From JBEBVQ01 sp964636205 (GTDB taxonomy: Bacteria > Bacteroidota > Bacteroidia > Chitinophagales > Chitinophagaceae), in NCBI GenBank assembly GCA_964636205.1, contig CAZWPF010000080.1, positions 1-12,059 of the forward strand: DNA of 12,059 nt. The letters run 5' to 3'. The notes under the pieces were generated by a model. That model had not been told where the DNA came from. It saw nothing but the letters and a program-made list of their open reading frames with translations, and ran no database searches. A program made the translations under genes and the position numbers. Of this stretch, positions 1 to 7,581 are shown piece after piece (the first letter of the stretch is position 1; every line of letters starts with the position of its first letter).

Positions 1-154
1 GCGCAGGACTCTCTTTCTGTTTCTGCTTCTCTTTCTCGCGCAGCTCCCTCTTTCTGTTTCTGTTTCTCTTTCTCGCGCAGGACTCTCTTTCTGTTTCTGC
101 TTCTCTTTCTCGCGCAGCTCCCTCTTTCTCTTTCTCTTTCTCTTTCTCTTTCTC
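1..154. repeat. 37-bp minisatellite, A-B-A-B' order
   Basis: Four tandem units each begin with GCGCAG, at positions 1, 38, 75 and 112. Units 1-37 and 75-111 are identical. Unit 38-74 differs from them at a few positions (GCTCCC in place of GGACTC near the start, and GTTTCT in place of GCTTCT). The last unit, 112-154, begins like the second and then becomes a pure hexamer run. The true period is therefore 74 bp, built from two 37-bp halves. The plus strand is nearly all pyrimidine and the minus strand nearly all purine. Because 37 is not a multiple of three, successive units shift reading frame, which argues against an in-frame protein repeat. The array reaches the left edge, so its full length is unknown. 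Confidence 0.9.
125..154. repeat. (TTTCTC)5 hexamer microsatellite
   Basis: Five perfect copies of TTTCTC (GAGAAA on the minus strand) end the minisatellite, 23 bp past the stop codon of the channel gene at 178. It is a homopyrimidine/homopurine mirror-symmetric tract, a class known to be able to form triplex (H-) DNA and prone to slippage. Whether it does so here is inference. Confidence 0.85.
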
Positions 155-177
155 CAATCCTCTCTTTCATGCGCTTT

Positions 178-2004
178 CTACTTTTCTTTCTTCGGAATCT
201 TCCTATCCTCAGCGCTTCGGATGCCGTGGTATTGGGGTGACATCAGTTCGATATTAGCTTCATTGAAGACATCCATGATGTTTTTGTGCAATTCAGAATA
301 GATAGTCGCCTGTAAATTCGGTTCATGCGTATACACGTTGAGTTGGTACCGCACATAATTATCGTCCAGGCTTAATTGCACGACAAAAGGTTCGGGTGTG
401 TGTGCAACCAAATTCGTGGCCAACGCGGCTTTTTTAAGCAACTCATGCACTTTCTGCCAGGGCACATCATAATCCATGGTGACGGTAGTATAAAGTATCA
501 ACCCTTTTTCGGCCGCATCGCTGCTGTAATTGATAGTATGACTGTTCATTACCGTGGTATTGGGGATAGAGATAATCTCGTTTTTAATGGTCCGTACTCT
601 GGTTGCCAGCAATGATCGTTCGATAATATCGCCGGTGACTTCCCCAATTTTAACCTGGTCTCCGATTTTATAGGCCCTCATATAAGTCAGCACCAATCCG
701 GCAATAATATTACTCAAAGCTCCGGCTGATCCAAAAGTGAATAAGATACCCACGAATACCGACACTCCCTGGAATACGGGGGAATCTGAACCGGGCATAT
801 AAGGGAATATCGCTACCATCAGAAAGGCAAAACCCAGTATTCTAATGATCTGATAGGTAGGATTTGCCCATTCGGGATAAAAGCCGGGTATTTTTAGCAC
901 ACCTTTTTCAATTTCCTGTTTTAAGAAATTTACTCCCCGTAGGATATATCGAAAAACGATGACAATCACCAAAATAGTGATCAGATTGGGAATGTAATAC
1001 CAAATCGAGAGAATAATCTTTTTGAGCGGACTGAGGAAATATCCGAGCAGCGTATCGGAGATGTTTTTTGTCCAGGGGAATATTCTAAATATCAACAGTA
1101 GTGCGATATAAATTACCAGAATGGTTACAATCCAGCGGAGCAACCTCACTCCCGCAATAATGATTCTGATAGAATAGGACGTATCTAGCAGTTCATAGTT
1201 TTTAATCCGGATACCTTTGATCTTTCTGCCCTTCAGTTTGATCAATTTCCTTTTCACCAGTCGATAACCCTTACCCGTCAGTCGAATGATTAAATACAAA
1301 GCCGCGATCACCAGCAAAGCCAGTGAGGCTTCAATGATCAGTGTTTTCCAACTGGTGGCCTTTTGGTAGTTGCTGACCTCCGAACCGATCCTTGCGCGAA
1401 GCTCAGCAGCCAGCTCGGCTTTGGACTTTTCCATCCATATGGCATCGATTTCTGAGATGCCAATGACGACCTTGCCTTTGTAACTGATATCGATTAGCTC
1501 TTCTGCCTGAACAATTTTGAGCGAATCCGGGTGAAAGAAATAATCGTCTGCCAGTCCGCGGATTCTATCGGTAATAATATCAGCTCTTTCCTTTGGAGAA
1601 AGACTTCCTTGTCGGGCATACACACTAAAAAGTGGTTCTGCAAATGGGGTGACCGGGTAGCCGGTGACCATACCCCTTAAAGAGTCAATTTTTTCCCGCT
1701 GTCTGGCCAAATTAATTGAATCTTTATTTCTCAGTGCTTCCAGTTCCTTGGTTAGCTCCTCCTTTCTCAAATTATCGGTAAACCTTAAGGTTTGCAGTTG
1801 GTATTCTAATTCCAACCGTTTTATAGAATCGGCTACCCGCAAAGCTTCCAGTCTCTGCAATTGCTCCGACTGTTGCTGCAAAAGTTTTTCACTCCGGGAA
1901 ATAGTGTCTTGGGGAGTCGCAATCGCCTGTTCGATACCGAGCGTCAACAATAATAGAGCTACCTTAATAATATAATTGCAAAGCGAAGACTTGGAAAGTT
2001 TCAT
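178..2004 (-). CDS. MscS-family mechanosensitive ion channel with periplasmic coiled coil
   Basis: This is a 608-residue inner-membrane channel of the large MscS type, expected to open under membrane tension and release solutes during osmotic downshock. Residues 1-29 read as a signal peptide ending AIA. Residues about 34-112 are a charged, leucine-rich coiled coil, followed by a periplasmic segment to about 215. Hydrophobic segments lie near 221-242, 280-307, 328-352, 384-401 and 407-440. The last is the pore-lining helix, rich in Gly and Ala (FGSAGALSNIIAGLVL). The MscS beta domain follows (KIGDQVKIGEVTGDI, then a conserved IPNT motif near 491), then the mixed C-terminal cytoplasmic domain. 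E. coli MscS has 286 residues, so this belongs with the larger multi-helix members. It starts at ATG 2004 with no clear Shine-Dalgarno site and diverges from the sigma-factor gene. The gene ends in a basic tail (KIPKKEK) encoded by purine-rich codons that run towards the GA-rich repeat. The family call is firm. The gating stimulus is inferred. Confidence 0.93.
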   Translation of the reverse strand: MKLSKSSLCNYIIKVALLLLTLGIEQAIATPQDTISRSEKLLQQQSEQLQRLEALRVADSIKRLELEYQLQTLRFTDNLRKEELTKELEALRNKDSINLARQREKIDSLRGMVTGYPVTPFAEPLFSVYARQGSLSPKERADIITDRIRGLADDYFFHPDSLKIVQAEELIDISYKGKVVIGISEIDAIWMEKSKAELAAELRARIGSEVSNYQKATSWKTLIIEASLALLVIAALYLIIRLTGKGYRLVKRKLIKLKGRKIKGIRIKNYELLDTSYSIRIIIAGVRLLRWIVTILVIYIALLLIFRIFPWTKNISDTLLGYFLSPLKKIILSIWYYIPNLITILVIVIVFRYILRGVNFLKQEIEKGVLKIPGFYPEWANPTYQIIRILGFAFLMVAIFPYMPGSDSPVFQGVSVFVGILFTFGSAGALSNIIAGLVLTYMRAYKIGDQVKIGEVTGDIIERSLLATRVRTIKNEIISIPNTTVMNSHTINYSSDAAEKGLILYTTVTMDYDVPWQKVHELLKKAALATNLVAHTPEPFVVQLSLDDNYVRYQLNVYTHEPNLQATIYSELHKNIMDVFNEANIELMSPQYHGIRSAEDRKIPKKEK

Positions 2005-2066
2005 AATTCAAGGATTTAATATCCGGCAGGTATGATTTTTTGACCGCCCTAAGCAAATACCCCAAC

Positions 2067-2074
2067 CAAAAATA
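2067..2074 (-). promoter_or_regulatory. Candidate -7 box for the MscS gene
   Basis: The minus strand reads TATTTTTG, an exact match to the Bacteroidota -7 consensus TAnnTTTG, 62 bp before the ATG at 2004. No clear -33 TTG lies 17-23 bp upstream, so only half of the promoter is supported. Confidence 0.4.
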
Positions 2075-2139
2075 AAAATAGAGCATTCGCCGATAAACAC
2101 CACCGGCAAATTAATTAACTCCTCATAGATTGTTTTATA

Positions 2140-2164
2140 TAATCAATATTATATGTGTTGATTA
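2140..2164. promoter_or_regulatory. Inverted repeat TAATCAA-N11-TTGATTA, possible operator
   Basis: Perfect 7-bp arms at 2140-2146 and 2158-2164 lie upstream of the sigma-factor gene, and the right arm includes the TTG that could serve as its -33 element. A second overlapping inverted repeat, ATATAAT-CAAT-ATTATAT (2137-2154), sits in the same AT-rich stretch. The position suits a regulator site, but repeats this short in AT-rich DNA are near what chance would give. Confidence 0.25.
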
Positions 2165-2185
2165 GCCAAATAAAACTTTTCTTTG
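2158..2185 (+). promoter_or_regulatory. Candidate promoter of the fecI-like operon
   Basis: TTG at 2158-2160 is followed 17 bp later by TTTCTTTG at 2178-2185, one mismatch from TAnnTTTG. The spacing is within the 17-23 bp described for Bacteroidota housekeeping promoters. Transcription would begin near 2192. That leaves almost no leader for the GTG start at 2199 but a normal one for the ATG at 2229. An additional promoter read by the encoded ECF sigma factor itself cannot be recognised by eye. Confidence 0.25.
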
Positions 2186-2198
2186 TAGTAACATATTT

Positions 2199-2759
2199 GT
2201 GTTGAGTAGGAATAGCATTAACGAACAAATGTTCCGGACCTTGTTTCGGGAAGAATACGGCAAAATGTGTCGTTATGCTCAAGGATTTGTGCATGATGAG
2301 CAATTGGCGGAGGACGTTGTGCAAGAGACATTTATTAAAATTTGGGAGCAAAAGCAAGAAATGTTGACTTCTCCTAATATCCGGTTTTATTTGGTGACAG
2401 CGGTGCGGAACAATTGCATATCGGTGATTCGCAAACAGAAAGTACAGCAGGTCACGTATCCGGAGCATGCTCCGGAGTTGGCACCAATTCCCTGGGAATC
2501 ACCCAGAGAAGTTACGGAAGAGTTGACTGCCAAGCGCCAAAAGATTGCTGAGGCAATTAATCTGTTGCCACCCAAATGCAAAGAGGTGTTTTTATTGGTG
2601 AAATTGCACGGTATGTCGTACAAACAAGCGGCAGATTTACTGCAGATTTCCGTTAAGACTGTCGAGAATCAAATGGGAAAGGCGCTGAGGATTTTTAGAG
2701 AGTTTTCGGCAAGTTGGCTCGGTTATTTAGTGTTGATAACAGGTTTTTTAATGATATAA
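2199..2759 (+). CDS. RNA polymerase ECF sigma factor, FecI type
   Basis: This extracytoplasmic-function sigma factor of up to 186 residues is expected to direct RNA polymerase to the promoter of this operon and perhaps others once released by its FecR partner. Region 2 covers residues about 12-78 and includes the typical DVVQETFIKIWEQ stretch near 46-58. Region 4 covers about 118-168, with the LPPKCKEVFLL and MSYKQAADLLQISVKTVENQ helix-turn-helix motifs. The tail (about 173-186) is strongly hydrophobic, as in many Bacteroidota FecI proteins, and may be a membrane- or anti-sigma-contacting tail, which is inference. The start is uncertain: GTG 2199 and TTG 2202 keep the usual 10-12 residues before region 2, while ATG 2229 gives a shorter protein with a weak AGGAA 16 nt upstream. 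The anti-sigma gene follows after a 73-nt gap measured to its ATG. Confidence 0.93.
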   Translation: MLSRNSINEQMFRTLFREEYGKMCRYAQGFVHDEQLAEDVVQETFIKIWEQKQEMLTSPNIRFYLVTAVRNNCISVIRKQKVQQVTYPEHAPELAPIPWESPREVTEELTAKRQKIAEAINLLPPKCKEVFLLVKLHGMSYKQAADLLQISVKTVENQMGKALRIFREFSASWLGYLVLITGFLMI

Positions 2760-2778
2760 AATAAAATAGACAAAGGGT

Positions 2779-2796
2779 GTTTCAAGAAATTGAAAC
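2779..2796 (+). promoter_or_regulatory. Hairpin with GAAA tetraloop between fecI-like and fecR-like genes
   Basis: GTTTCAA, GAAA and TTGAAAC form a perfect 7-bp stem closed by a GNRA-class tetraloop, lying 36 nt before the ATG of the FecR gene (18 nt before its alternative GTG start). No T-run follows, so it is not a standard terminator. It could tune mRNA stability or FecR translation relative to the sigma factor. That role is inferred. Confidence 0.35.
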
Positions 2797-2832
2797 TGAA
2801 TAGGGGTAAACATAGTGCGTTACGTTTTTACT

Positions 2833-3831
2833 ATGGAATCTAATATGGAGCAGGAAGTAGATATTTTAATGGCTAAAGTGCTGAGCGGTGCAGCTGCCAG
2901 TGCGGAGCAAGAACAGTTGGAGCAGTGGCTTTCTGCCGACCCCGCCCGGATGGAGGAATTTGAACGAGCAAAAAATTTGTGGATCGAAGCAGATGATGTG
3001 CTCGCGAGTTGCAATGTGGACTTAGATGCAGCTTGGGCGCGCGTAGCACAGGCAACCTCAATAACCGAAGAGCCTGTAAAACAAACAAAGCTTATTAATA
3101 TCCGCTCTTGGTTTAAAGTTGGGGTAGCGGCTGCTGTGTTATTAGCCGGTTTATTTTTGTATAGATTCTTTTCGCCTTCCGATGGAATGATGATTCTGGA
3201 GGCATTAGATCAAAATATTTCATTGGTTTTGCCCGACCAATCTCAGGTTACTTTAAGAAAGGGTGCTGTGCTGAAATACCCCAAACAATTTGCCGGAAAT
3301 GAACGTCGCTTGAATCTGGAGGGTGAAGCATTTTTTGAAGTTGTGGCAGATAAAGCACATCCATTCGTAGTTACATCCGAAGGGGCTGAAGTAAAAGTAC
3401 TGGGTACTTCCTTTAATCTGCTTTTCGAAGGCGATGAAGCTGAGGTGACCGTGGCTACCGGTACCGTTATGCTCGTCGACCGCTCTAAGCAAACTGAGAA
3501 CTCTATAATACTCTCGCAGGGCAAAAAAGGAAGATTAAAAAAAGGTGTGATTTCTACCGATAATGTTTCTTCTGATAACTATCTTTACTGGAAAACAGGT
3601 AAACTGAGTTTTCGTAGTGAACCGTTCAGTAATGTAATTAAAGAACTGGAAGAAATAGGACATGCGAATATTTCGTTTGATCCGGGAATGACTGCCGCTC
3701 AAACAGAGCAATTGATAGATATCAGTTTTAAAGATCAGGAACTGGAAGAAATGCTTTCAGATATTTGCCTGATTACGCATTGCGAATGGTCCAGGGAAGA
3801 CGATGGATATACCGTTCGCGCTGCCAACTGA
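2833..3831 (+). CDS. FecR-type anti-sigma factor with DUF4974 domain
   Basis: This single-pass inner-membrane regulator would hold the adjacent sigma factor inactive and pass on the receptor's signal. From ATG 2833 it has 332 residues. The cytoplasmic N-terminus (1-93) carries the sigma-binding helices (LMAKVLSG, LEQWLSADP). A transmembrane helix lies near 96-112 (VGVAAAVLLAGLFLYRF). The periplasmic FecR domain covers about 119-226, with the family hallmarks GEAFFEV and VKVLGTSFNL. DUF4974 covers about 258-330 (FRSEPFSNVIKELE, then an EEML motif and a Trp near the end). An alternative GTG start at 2815 has AGGGG 8 nt upstream and adds six residues. I preferred the ATG because it gives a family-like N-terminus. 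The stop codon shares one base with the receptor's ATG, so the two are probably translationally coupled. Confidence 0.93.
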   Translation: MESNMEQEVDILMAKVLSGAAASAEQEQLEQWLSADPARMEEFERAKNLWIEADDVLASCNVDLDAAWARVAQATSITEEPVKQTKLINIRSWFKVGVAAAVLLAGLFLYRFFSPSDGMMILEALDQNISLVLPDQSQVTLRKGAVLKYPKQFAGNERRLNLEGEAFFEVVADKAHPFVVTSEGAEVKVLGTSFNLLFEGDEAEVTVATGTVMLVDRSKQTENSIILSQGKKGRLKKGVISTDNVSSDNYLYWKTGKLSFRSEPFSNVIKELEEIGHANISFDPGMTAAQTEQLIDISFKDQELEEMLSDICLITHCEWSREDDGYTVRAAN

Positions 3832-6401
3832 TGAAGATTTTCCAGAGTTTAATTCTTTTTTGCTGGTTTTTTCTGGGGGTGCACCAAACTTGGGCACAAG
3901 GGGTAAAGCTGTTAGAAACACCCTATGTTCCCTCTTTGCAAGAAGCCAGACTGGAGCAATTTTTCGAGGATATCCAATCCCAAACGGGGATCACTATTTC
4001 TTTTAGCTCCTCATTTTTAAATACTTCTCAATTTCACCAAATTTCCGGTTCGGAACAGACCATAGGAGAGGTCCTGAGCGTCTTACTCGATAAATACAAG
4101 GTTTCTTTGGTGGAGCGAAAGCAAAAAATCTTAGTCGTTCCGGGCGCCGGCTGGCGAAAGGAGGGGTGCACCATTAGTGGTTATGTGAGAGATAAATCCA
4201 ATCGGGAAGTCCTAATCGGTGTCAATGTCTATATTCCGGCTTTGAAGGTGGGCACCGCTACCAATAACTTTGGTTTCTTCAGCCTCACTGTCCCTCGGGG
4301 TAATTACGTTGTTTACGTTTCGTATATCGGATATAAAACGGATACCCTGGAATTTGTCTGCCAAGACAAATTGCAAATGGAAGTTCTTCTGGAAACTAAG
4401 ACCACACTTCAAGAAGTAAGTATTGTTTCTGAGCGATCCCGACCGGTAAGCGAGGGTGATATGCTTCAGATCAGACCGGCAGATATTTACGGACAGCAAG
4501 CCTTATTGGGTGAAAATGAGGTTTTGCGTGCCTTGCAACAGGCGTCACCGGGTGTCCAGGCTGGAATCGACGGCACCAGCAACCTGATCGTCCGTGGCGG
4601 AGATCCCGGTCAGAACTTGTACCTGTTAGATGGGGTGCCATTGTATTATGTGGATCATTTGTTCGGACTCACTTCAGTCTATAATACCGAGGCAATTAAA
4701 TCTGCCGATTTTTATAAGGGGGCTTTCCCTGCAAGATATGGCGGACGGCTTTCATCAGTGGTGGATGTGCATACTAAAGACGGAGATATGGAGCGAATTG
4801 GCGGACAGTTTACCATGGGACTGATAAAAAGTACGCTCAATCTGGAGGGGCCGATCGTAAAAGATAAAGCTTCTTTTATGGTTTCCGGCAGACGTACCTG
4901 GGTGGATGGCTTGATCTTGCCTTTTACCAACCAGATCGGAATTCATTTTTATGATATCAATGCCAAGGGCAACTGGATTGTCAATAAGAACAATCGTTTA
5001 TATCTCAGCTATTATAGCGGTCGGGACCAGGTGCGGTATAGCGAGGGAGATGAGAGCTCGCTCAGAACACGTTGGGGAAATACTATTGCTTCCCTGAAAT
5101 GGACCTCCATTCTTACACCTAAATTATTCTTGAATACTACCTATACCTATAGCCATTTTGAGTACGAACTGAAAGATCGGGCCGAAGTGATTGATAGTAA
5201 CGGGATTAGCGAACAAGGTACTTATACCGGGGCTTCGAAAATTAACGAGAGTTCGTTGAGGCTCCAGGCCCAATGGTACCCACAGTATAATCATAAAATT
5301 GAAGTCGGAGGTAGTTATACCTACTCTCTGTTTGAACCAACAAAACTTCTTAGAGTTAATGCCAGAATTCCTCTGCCTGTTAATCCGGTAAGCAATGAAT
5401 TCTCTGCAAATGAGATAATGGCTTACGTGGAGGATGAGGTGAAGATTGATGAGAAATTATTGATTCGGCCGGGACTACACTGGGCTAATTGGATCAGTAC
5501 GCAGTTTAACTACGCCGGTCTCCAACCCAGACTTTATGCCTCTTATCGGATGAGGCACAATCAATTGATATTCGGTTCTGTTTCTCATATGGTTCAGTTC
5601 CTGCACCTGATCAGCAACAATTCTTATGGATTACCGGCTGATTTCTGGGTTCCCAGCACCGAAAAGATTCGACCGGAAAGAGGTTGGGTAGTTACTTTAG
5701 GTTATAGCGGTAAACTTTCTGGCACCCGGTTTAGCGGGGAGGCATACTATAAAAACACATCAGGCGTAGTGGTTTATACCACTGGTAAGAACATATTCGA
5801 CCATTCACCCCGTTGGCAGGACAAAATCATGCAGGGCAGGGGATGGAGTTATGGAGTAGAATTAGCCGGGGATCGTTGGTTTGGAAGGGTACATGCTTCT
5901 GTTACCTACGCATTGAGCTGGAGTTGGCGACGCTTTGAATTGCTGAATGATGGAAAGCCCTTTCCCTATCGCTACGACCGTAGGCATAATTTGAAGATCG
6001 CCACCAGTTGCAAATTGAGTGAGTCAGCCAATATGGGTATCAATTGGACTTACATGAGTGGCGAAGCATTTACATTGCCCGATCAAATTTATCCGGACTT
6101 GGACAATAATCTTTTGTTTTTGCAAAGAGAGTTTACCTCTGCGGAGTACACTTATAATTATTCAGATTGGAACGCTTACCGTTTGCCGGCTATACATCGA
6201 CTGGATGTGGGGTTTAACTTTACTAAAAAGCGGGGTGAATACTATGTACGCACCTGGTCGTTTGGTGCGTTTAATTTGTATGGTCGTCCGAACGTAATGT
6301 TTGTAACTTTACAACATAATGAGTCGGACGGTACCTTTAAACTGTCTCAACTGAGTGTTTTGCATTTTGTTCCTTATATAACTTATCGCCTTAGCTTTTA
6401 A
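3831..6401 (+). CDS. TonB-dependent outer-membrane receptor with STN signalling domain
   Basis: This 856-residue outer-membrane transporter/transducer is FecA-like in layout. The signal peptide is residues 1-22 (cleavage near TWA/QG). The STN domain spans about 38-103 (LEQFFEDIQSQTGITISF, later VLSVLLDKYKVSL) and would signal to FecR across the periplasm. A carboxypeptidase-regulatory-like beta-sandwich follows at about 113-187 (SGYVRDKSNREVLIGVNVYI, VSYIGYKTDTL). The plug is at about 220-325 (LRALQQASPGVQ, NLIVRGGDPGQNLYLLDGVP, FPARYGGRLSSVVDV), then the 22-strand-type barrel ending in the aromatic ITYRLSF. The frame is open upstream to TTG 3765, but ATG 3831 is the real start because it opens a clean signal peptide and overlaps the fecR stop by one base. 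There is no SusD partner; a DUF4249 lipoprotein follows. The ligand cannot be told from sequence. Confidence 0.95.
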   Translation: MKIFQSLILFCWFFLGVHQTWAQGVKLLETPYVPSLQEARLEQFFEDIQSQTGITISFSSSFLNTSQFHQISGSEQTIGEVLSVLLDKYKVSLVERKQKILVVPGAGWRKEGCTISGYVRDKSNREVLIGVNVYIPALKVGTATNNFGFFSLTVPRGNYVVYVSYIGYKTDTLEFVCQDKLQMEVLLETKTTLQEVSIVSERSRPVSEGDMLQIRPADIYGQQALLGENEVLRALQQASPGVQAGIDGTSNLIVRGGDPGQNLYLLDGVPLYYVDHLFGLTSVYNTEAIKSADFYKGAFPARYGGRLSSVVDVHTKDGDMERIGGQFTMGLIKSTLNLEGPIVKDKASFMVSGRRTWVDGLILPFTNQIGIHFYDINAKGNWIVNKNNRLYLSYYSGRDQVRYSEGDESSLRTRWGNTIASLKWTSILTPKLFLNTTYTYSHFEYELKDRAEVIDSNGISEQGTYTGASKINESSLRLQAQWYPQYNHKIEVGGSYTYSLFEPTKLLRVNARIPLPVNPVSNEFSANEIMAYVEDEVKIDEKLLIRPGLHWANWISTQFNYAGLQPRLYASYRMRHNQLIFGSVSHMVQFLHLISNNSYGLPADFWVPSTEKIRPERGWVVTLGYSGKLSGTRFSGEAYYKNTSGVVVYTTGKNIFDHSPRWQDKIMQGRGWSYGVELAGDRWFGRVHASVTYALSWSWRRFELLNDGKPFPYRYDRRHNLKIATSCKLSESANMGINWTYMSGEAFTLPDQIYPDLDNNLLFLQREFTSAEYTYNYSDWNAYRLPAIHRLDVGFNFTKKRGEYYVRTWSFGAFNLYGRPNVMFVTLQHNESDGTFKLSQLSVLHFVPYITYRLSF

Positions 6402-7465
6402 TGCGAAGGATTATCCATATACATGCTAGTGTTTGCAGATGGCTGCCGCCATTGGTAATATTCTTATGGATGGTAGGTTGTACAAAGCCACTCAAGCTTC
6501 CTGATGTGGAATCCAAGCAGTTGATTGTTTTATTAGGAGAGCTCGTAGCCAACGATACGGTTACGATAAGGGCCGGTCAAAGTATCCCGGTGGCAGCCGG
6601 TTCGTCTATGAAATACACTCCGCCAGTCCAATTTCGCATGCGACTATCCCGGAATCCTGGTTATATCGAATACCTGGACGCTTTTGAAGATGAATGGTCA
6701 AGGTATTTACATACGCTTCGATATTCATGTGGAAGTAAGATTTTGCCCAATCAGGTATATAATATTACTGCCAGTCACGACAAGTTACCTACAGCTTTCT
6801 GTAACGTGCCTATTCCGCCTCCATTCGCTGCCTCTATAATAGACACTGCTTCCGTATGGGTAAACGGTATCCATCTCTTGAGGGTCAGGATCCAGATAAG
6901 GGATGATGCCGATGTCCCTAATTTCTACGTGGTGGAGGCGGTGAAAAAATATTTGGATATAGATGGTGAATTTGAGTTCGAAGGACTTAAATACAAGGTC
7001 TCCGACAGTCGAAGCCTTTACGATAGTTTGATAAACTCAGATGCTGCTCCCACTGTAGTTTGGGATACTACTTGGCCTGGCAACCAAGGCAGGGTGTATA
7101 TATATACCGATGATGAGCGTACTGAAAATTTGAGACTCGGCACTGCTCAAAGTGTCAGTAAGCGTATTCTGCTAAGTGATAAGACTATCAACGGTCAGAG
7201 CTATATTACCCAAGTGTACCTGGATAAGAGCCTGTTTCTTTCAGAGGAAGAACAAAGTAAAGGCCCGATCGTGTTGCAGGTTAAATCGGTCTCTGAATCT
7301 TATTTTACCTATCTGAAGGGCTATGAATTATTTGAACCTTCTTCGGCTTACAATACTTTATTGCAGCCAGTGATGGTGAAGGGTGGAGTAGAGGGTGGAC
7401 TCGGAATAGTCGGTGGGGTTTATAGGTTAGAATTCCAGTTCCTATTCGATAGATGGTACGAGTAA
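6401..7465 (+). CDS. DUF4249 family outer-membrane lipoprotein
   Basis: This 354-residue lipoprotein has an N-terminal hydrophobic stretch leading to a lipobox MVGC, with Cys27 the expected lipidated residue. The Met at -3 is slightly unusual. The call rests on the C-terminal family features: LQVKSVSESYFTYLKGYELF (about 287-306) and PVMVKGGVEGGLGIVGGVYR (about 323-342), the usual DUF4249 ending in which a loop of the VEGGLGIFGAY type closes the domain. An internal MRLSRNPG stretch also resembles the family's N-terminal beta domain. DUF4249 genes commonly sit beside TonB-dependent receptors in Bacteroidota, which suggests a surface partner for ligand capture analogous to SusD. Its biochemical role is not established. 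Its ATG shares one base with the receptor's stop codon. Confidence 0.88.
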   Translation: MRRIIHIHASVCRWLPPLVIFLWMVGCTKPLKLPDVESKQLIVLLGELVANDTVTIRAGQSIPVAAGSSMKYTPPVQFRMRLSRNPGYIEYLDAFEDEWSRYLHTLRYSCGSKILPNQVYNITASHDKLPTAFCNVPIPPPFAASIIDTASVWVNGIHLLRVRIQIRDDADVPNFYVVEAVKKYLDIDGEFEFEGLKYKVSDSRSLYDSLINSDAAPTVVWDTTWPGNQGRVYIYTDDERTENLRLGTAQSVSKRILLSDKTINGQSYITQVYLDKSLFLSEEEQSKGPIVLQVKSVSESYFTYLKGYELFEPSSAYNTLLQPVMVKGGVEGGLGIVGGVYRLEFQFLFDRWYE

Positions 7466-7581
7466 TGCCTACTCCTTGTATTAGAAAATTTCATTTTAGC
7501 GCCCATCGTCTCGGTTTTTCTCAAAAATGAAAAAGATAAGAAAAAATTTATAAAATCTGCGGATAAGGTAGGGGTTTACAG
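7466..7581. other. AT-rich spacer after the operon, no gene seen
   Basis: The spacer contains an A-rich run (about 7529-7552) and a seven-codon ORF beginning ATGAAAAAGATA that looks incidental. There is no clear promoter, RNA gene or terminator in this part. Confidence 0.5.

Noticed and set aside
1..154. CRISPR-like array with 37-bp repeats
   Set aside because: The units are directly adjacent with no spacers, and the sequence is low-complexity pyrimidine.
1664..1975. Plus-strand 103-residue Ser/Cys-rich frame
   Set aside because: It is a shadow of the channel's coiled-coil coding region, whose codon bias makes Ser/Leu-rich antisense frames.
2115..2468. Minus-strand 117-residue frame across the sigma-factor promoter and gene
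   Set aside because: It is antisense to a clear ECF sigma factor and shows no domain, signal or family pattern.
3765..3830. Upstream extension of the TonB receptor to TTG 3765
   Set aside because: It lies wholly inside the fecR coding region, and the ATG at 3831 opens a proper signal peptide.
3831..7465. SusC/SusD polysaccharide utilisation locus
   Set aside because: The second gene is DUF4249, not SusD, and there are no carbohydrate-active enzymes in the window.
7529..7555. Seven-codon leader peptide ATGAAAAAGATA...TAA
   Set aside because: There is no downstream gene for it to control, and the A-rich composition makes it likely by chance.
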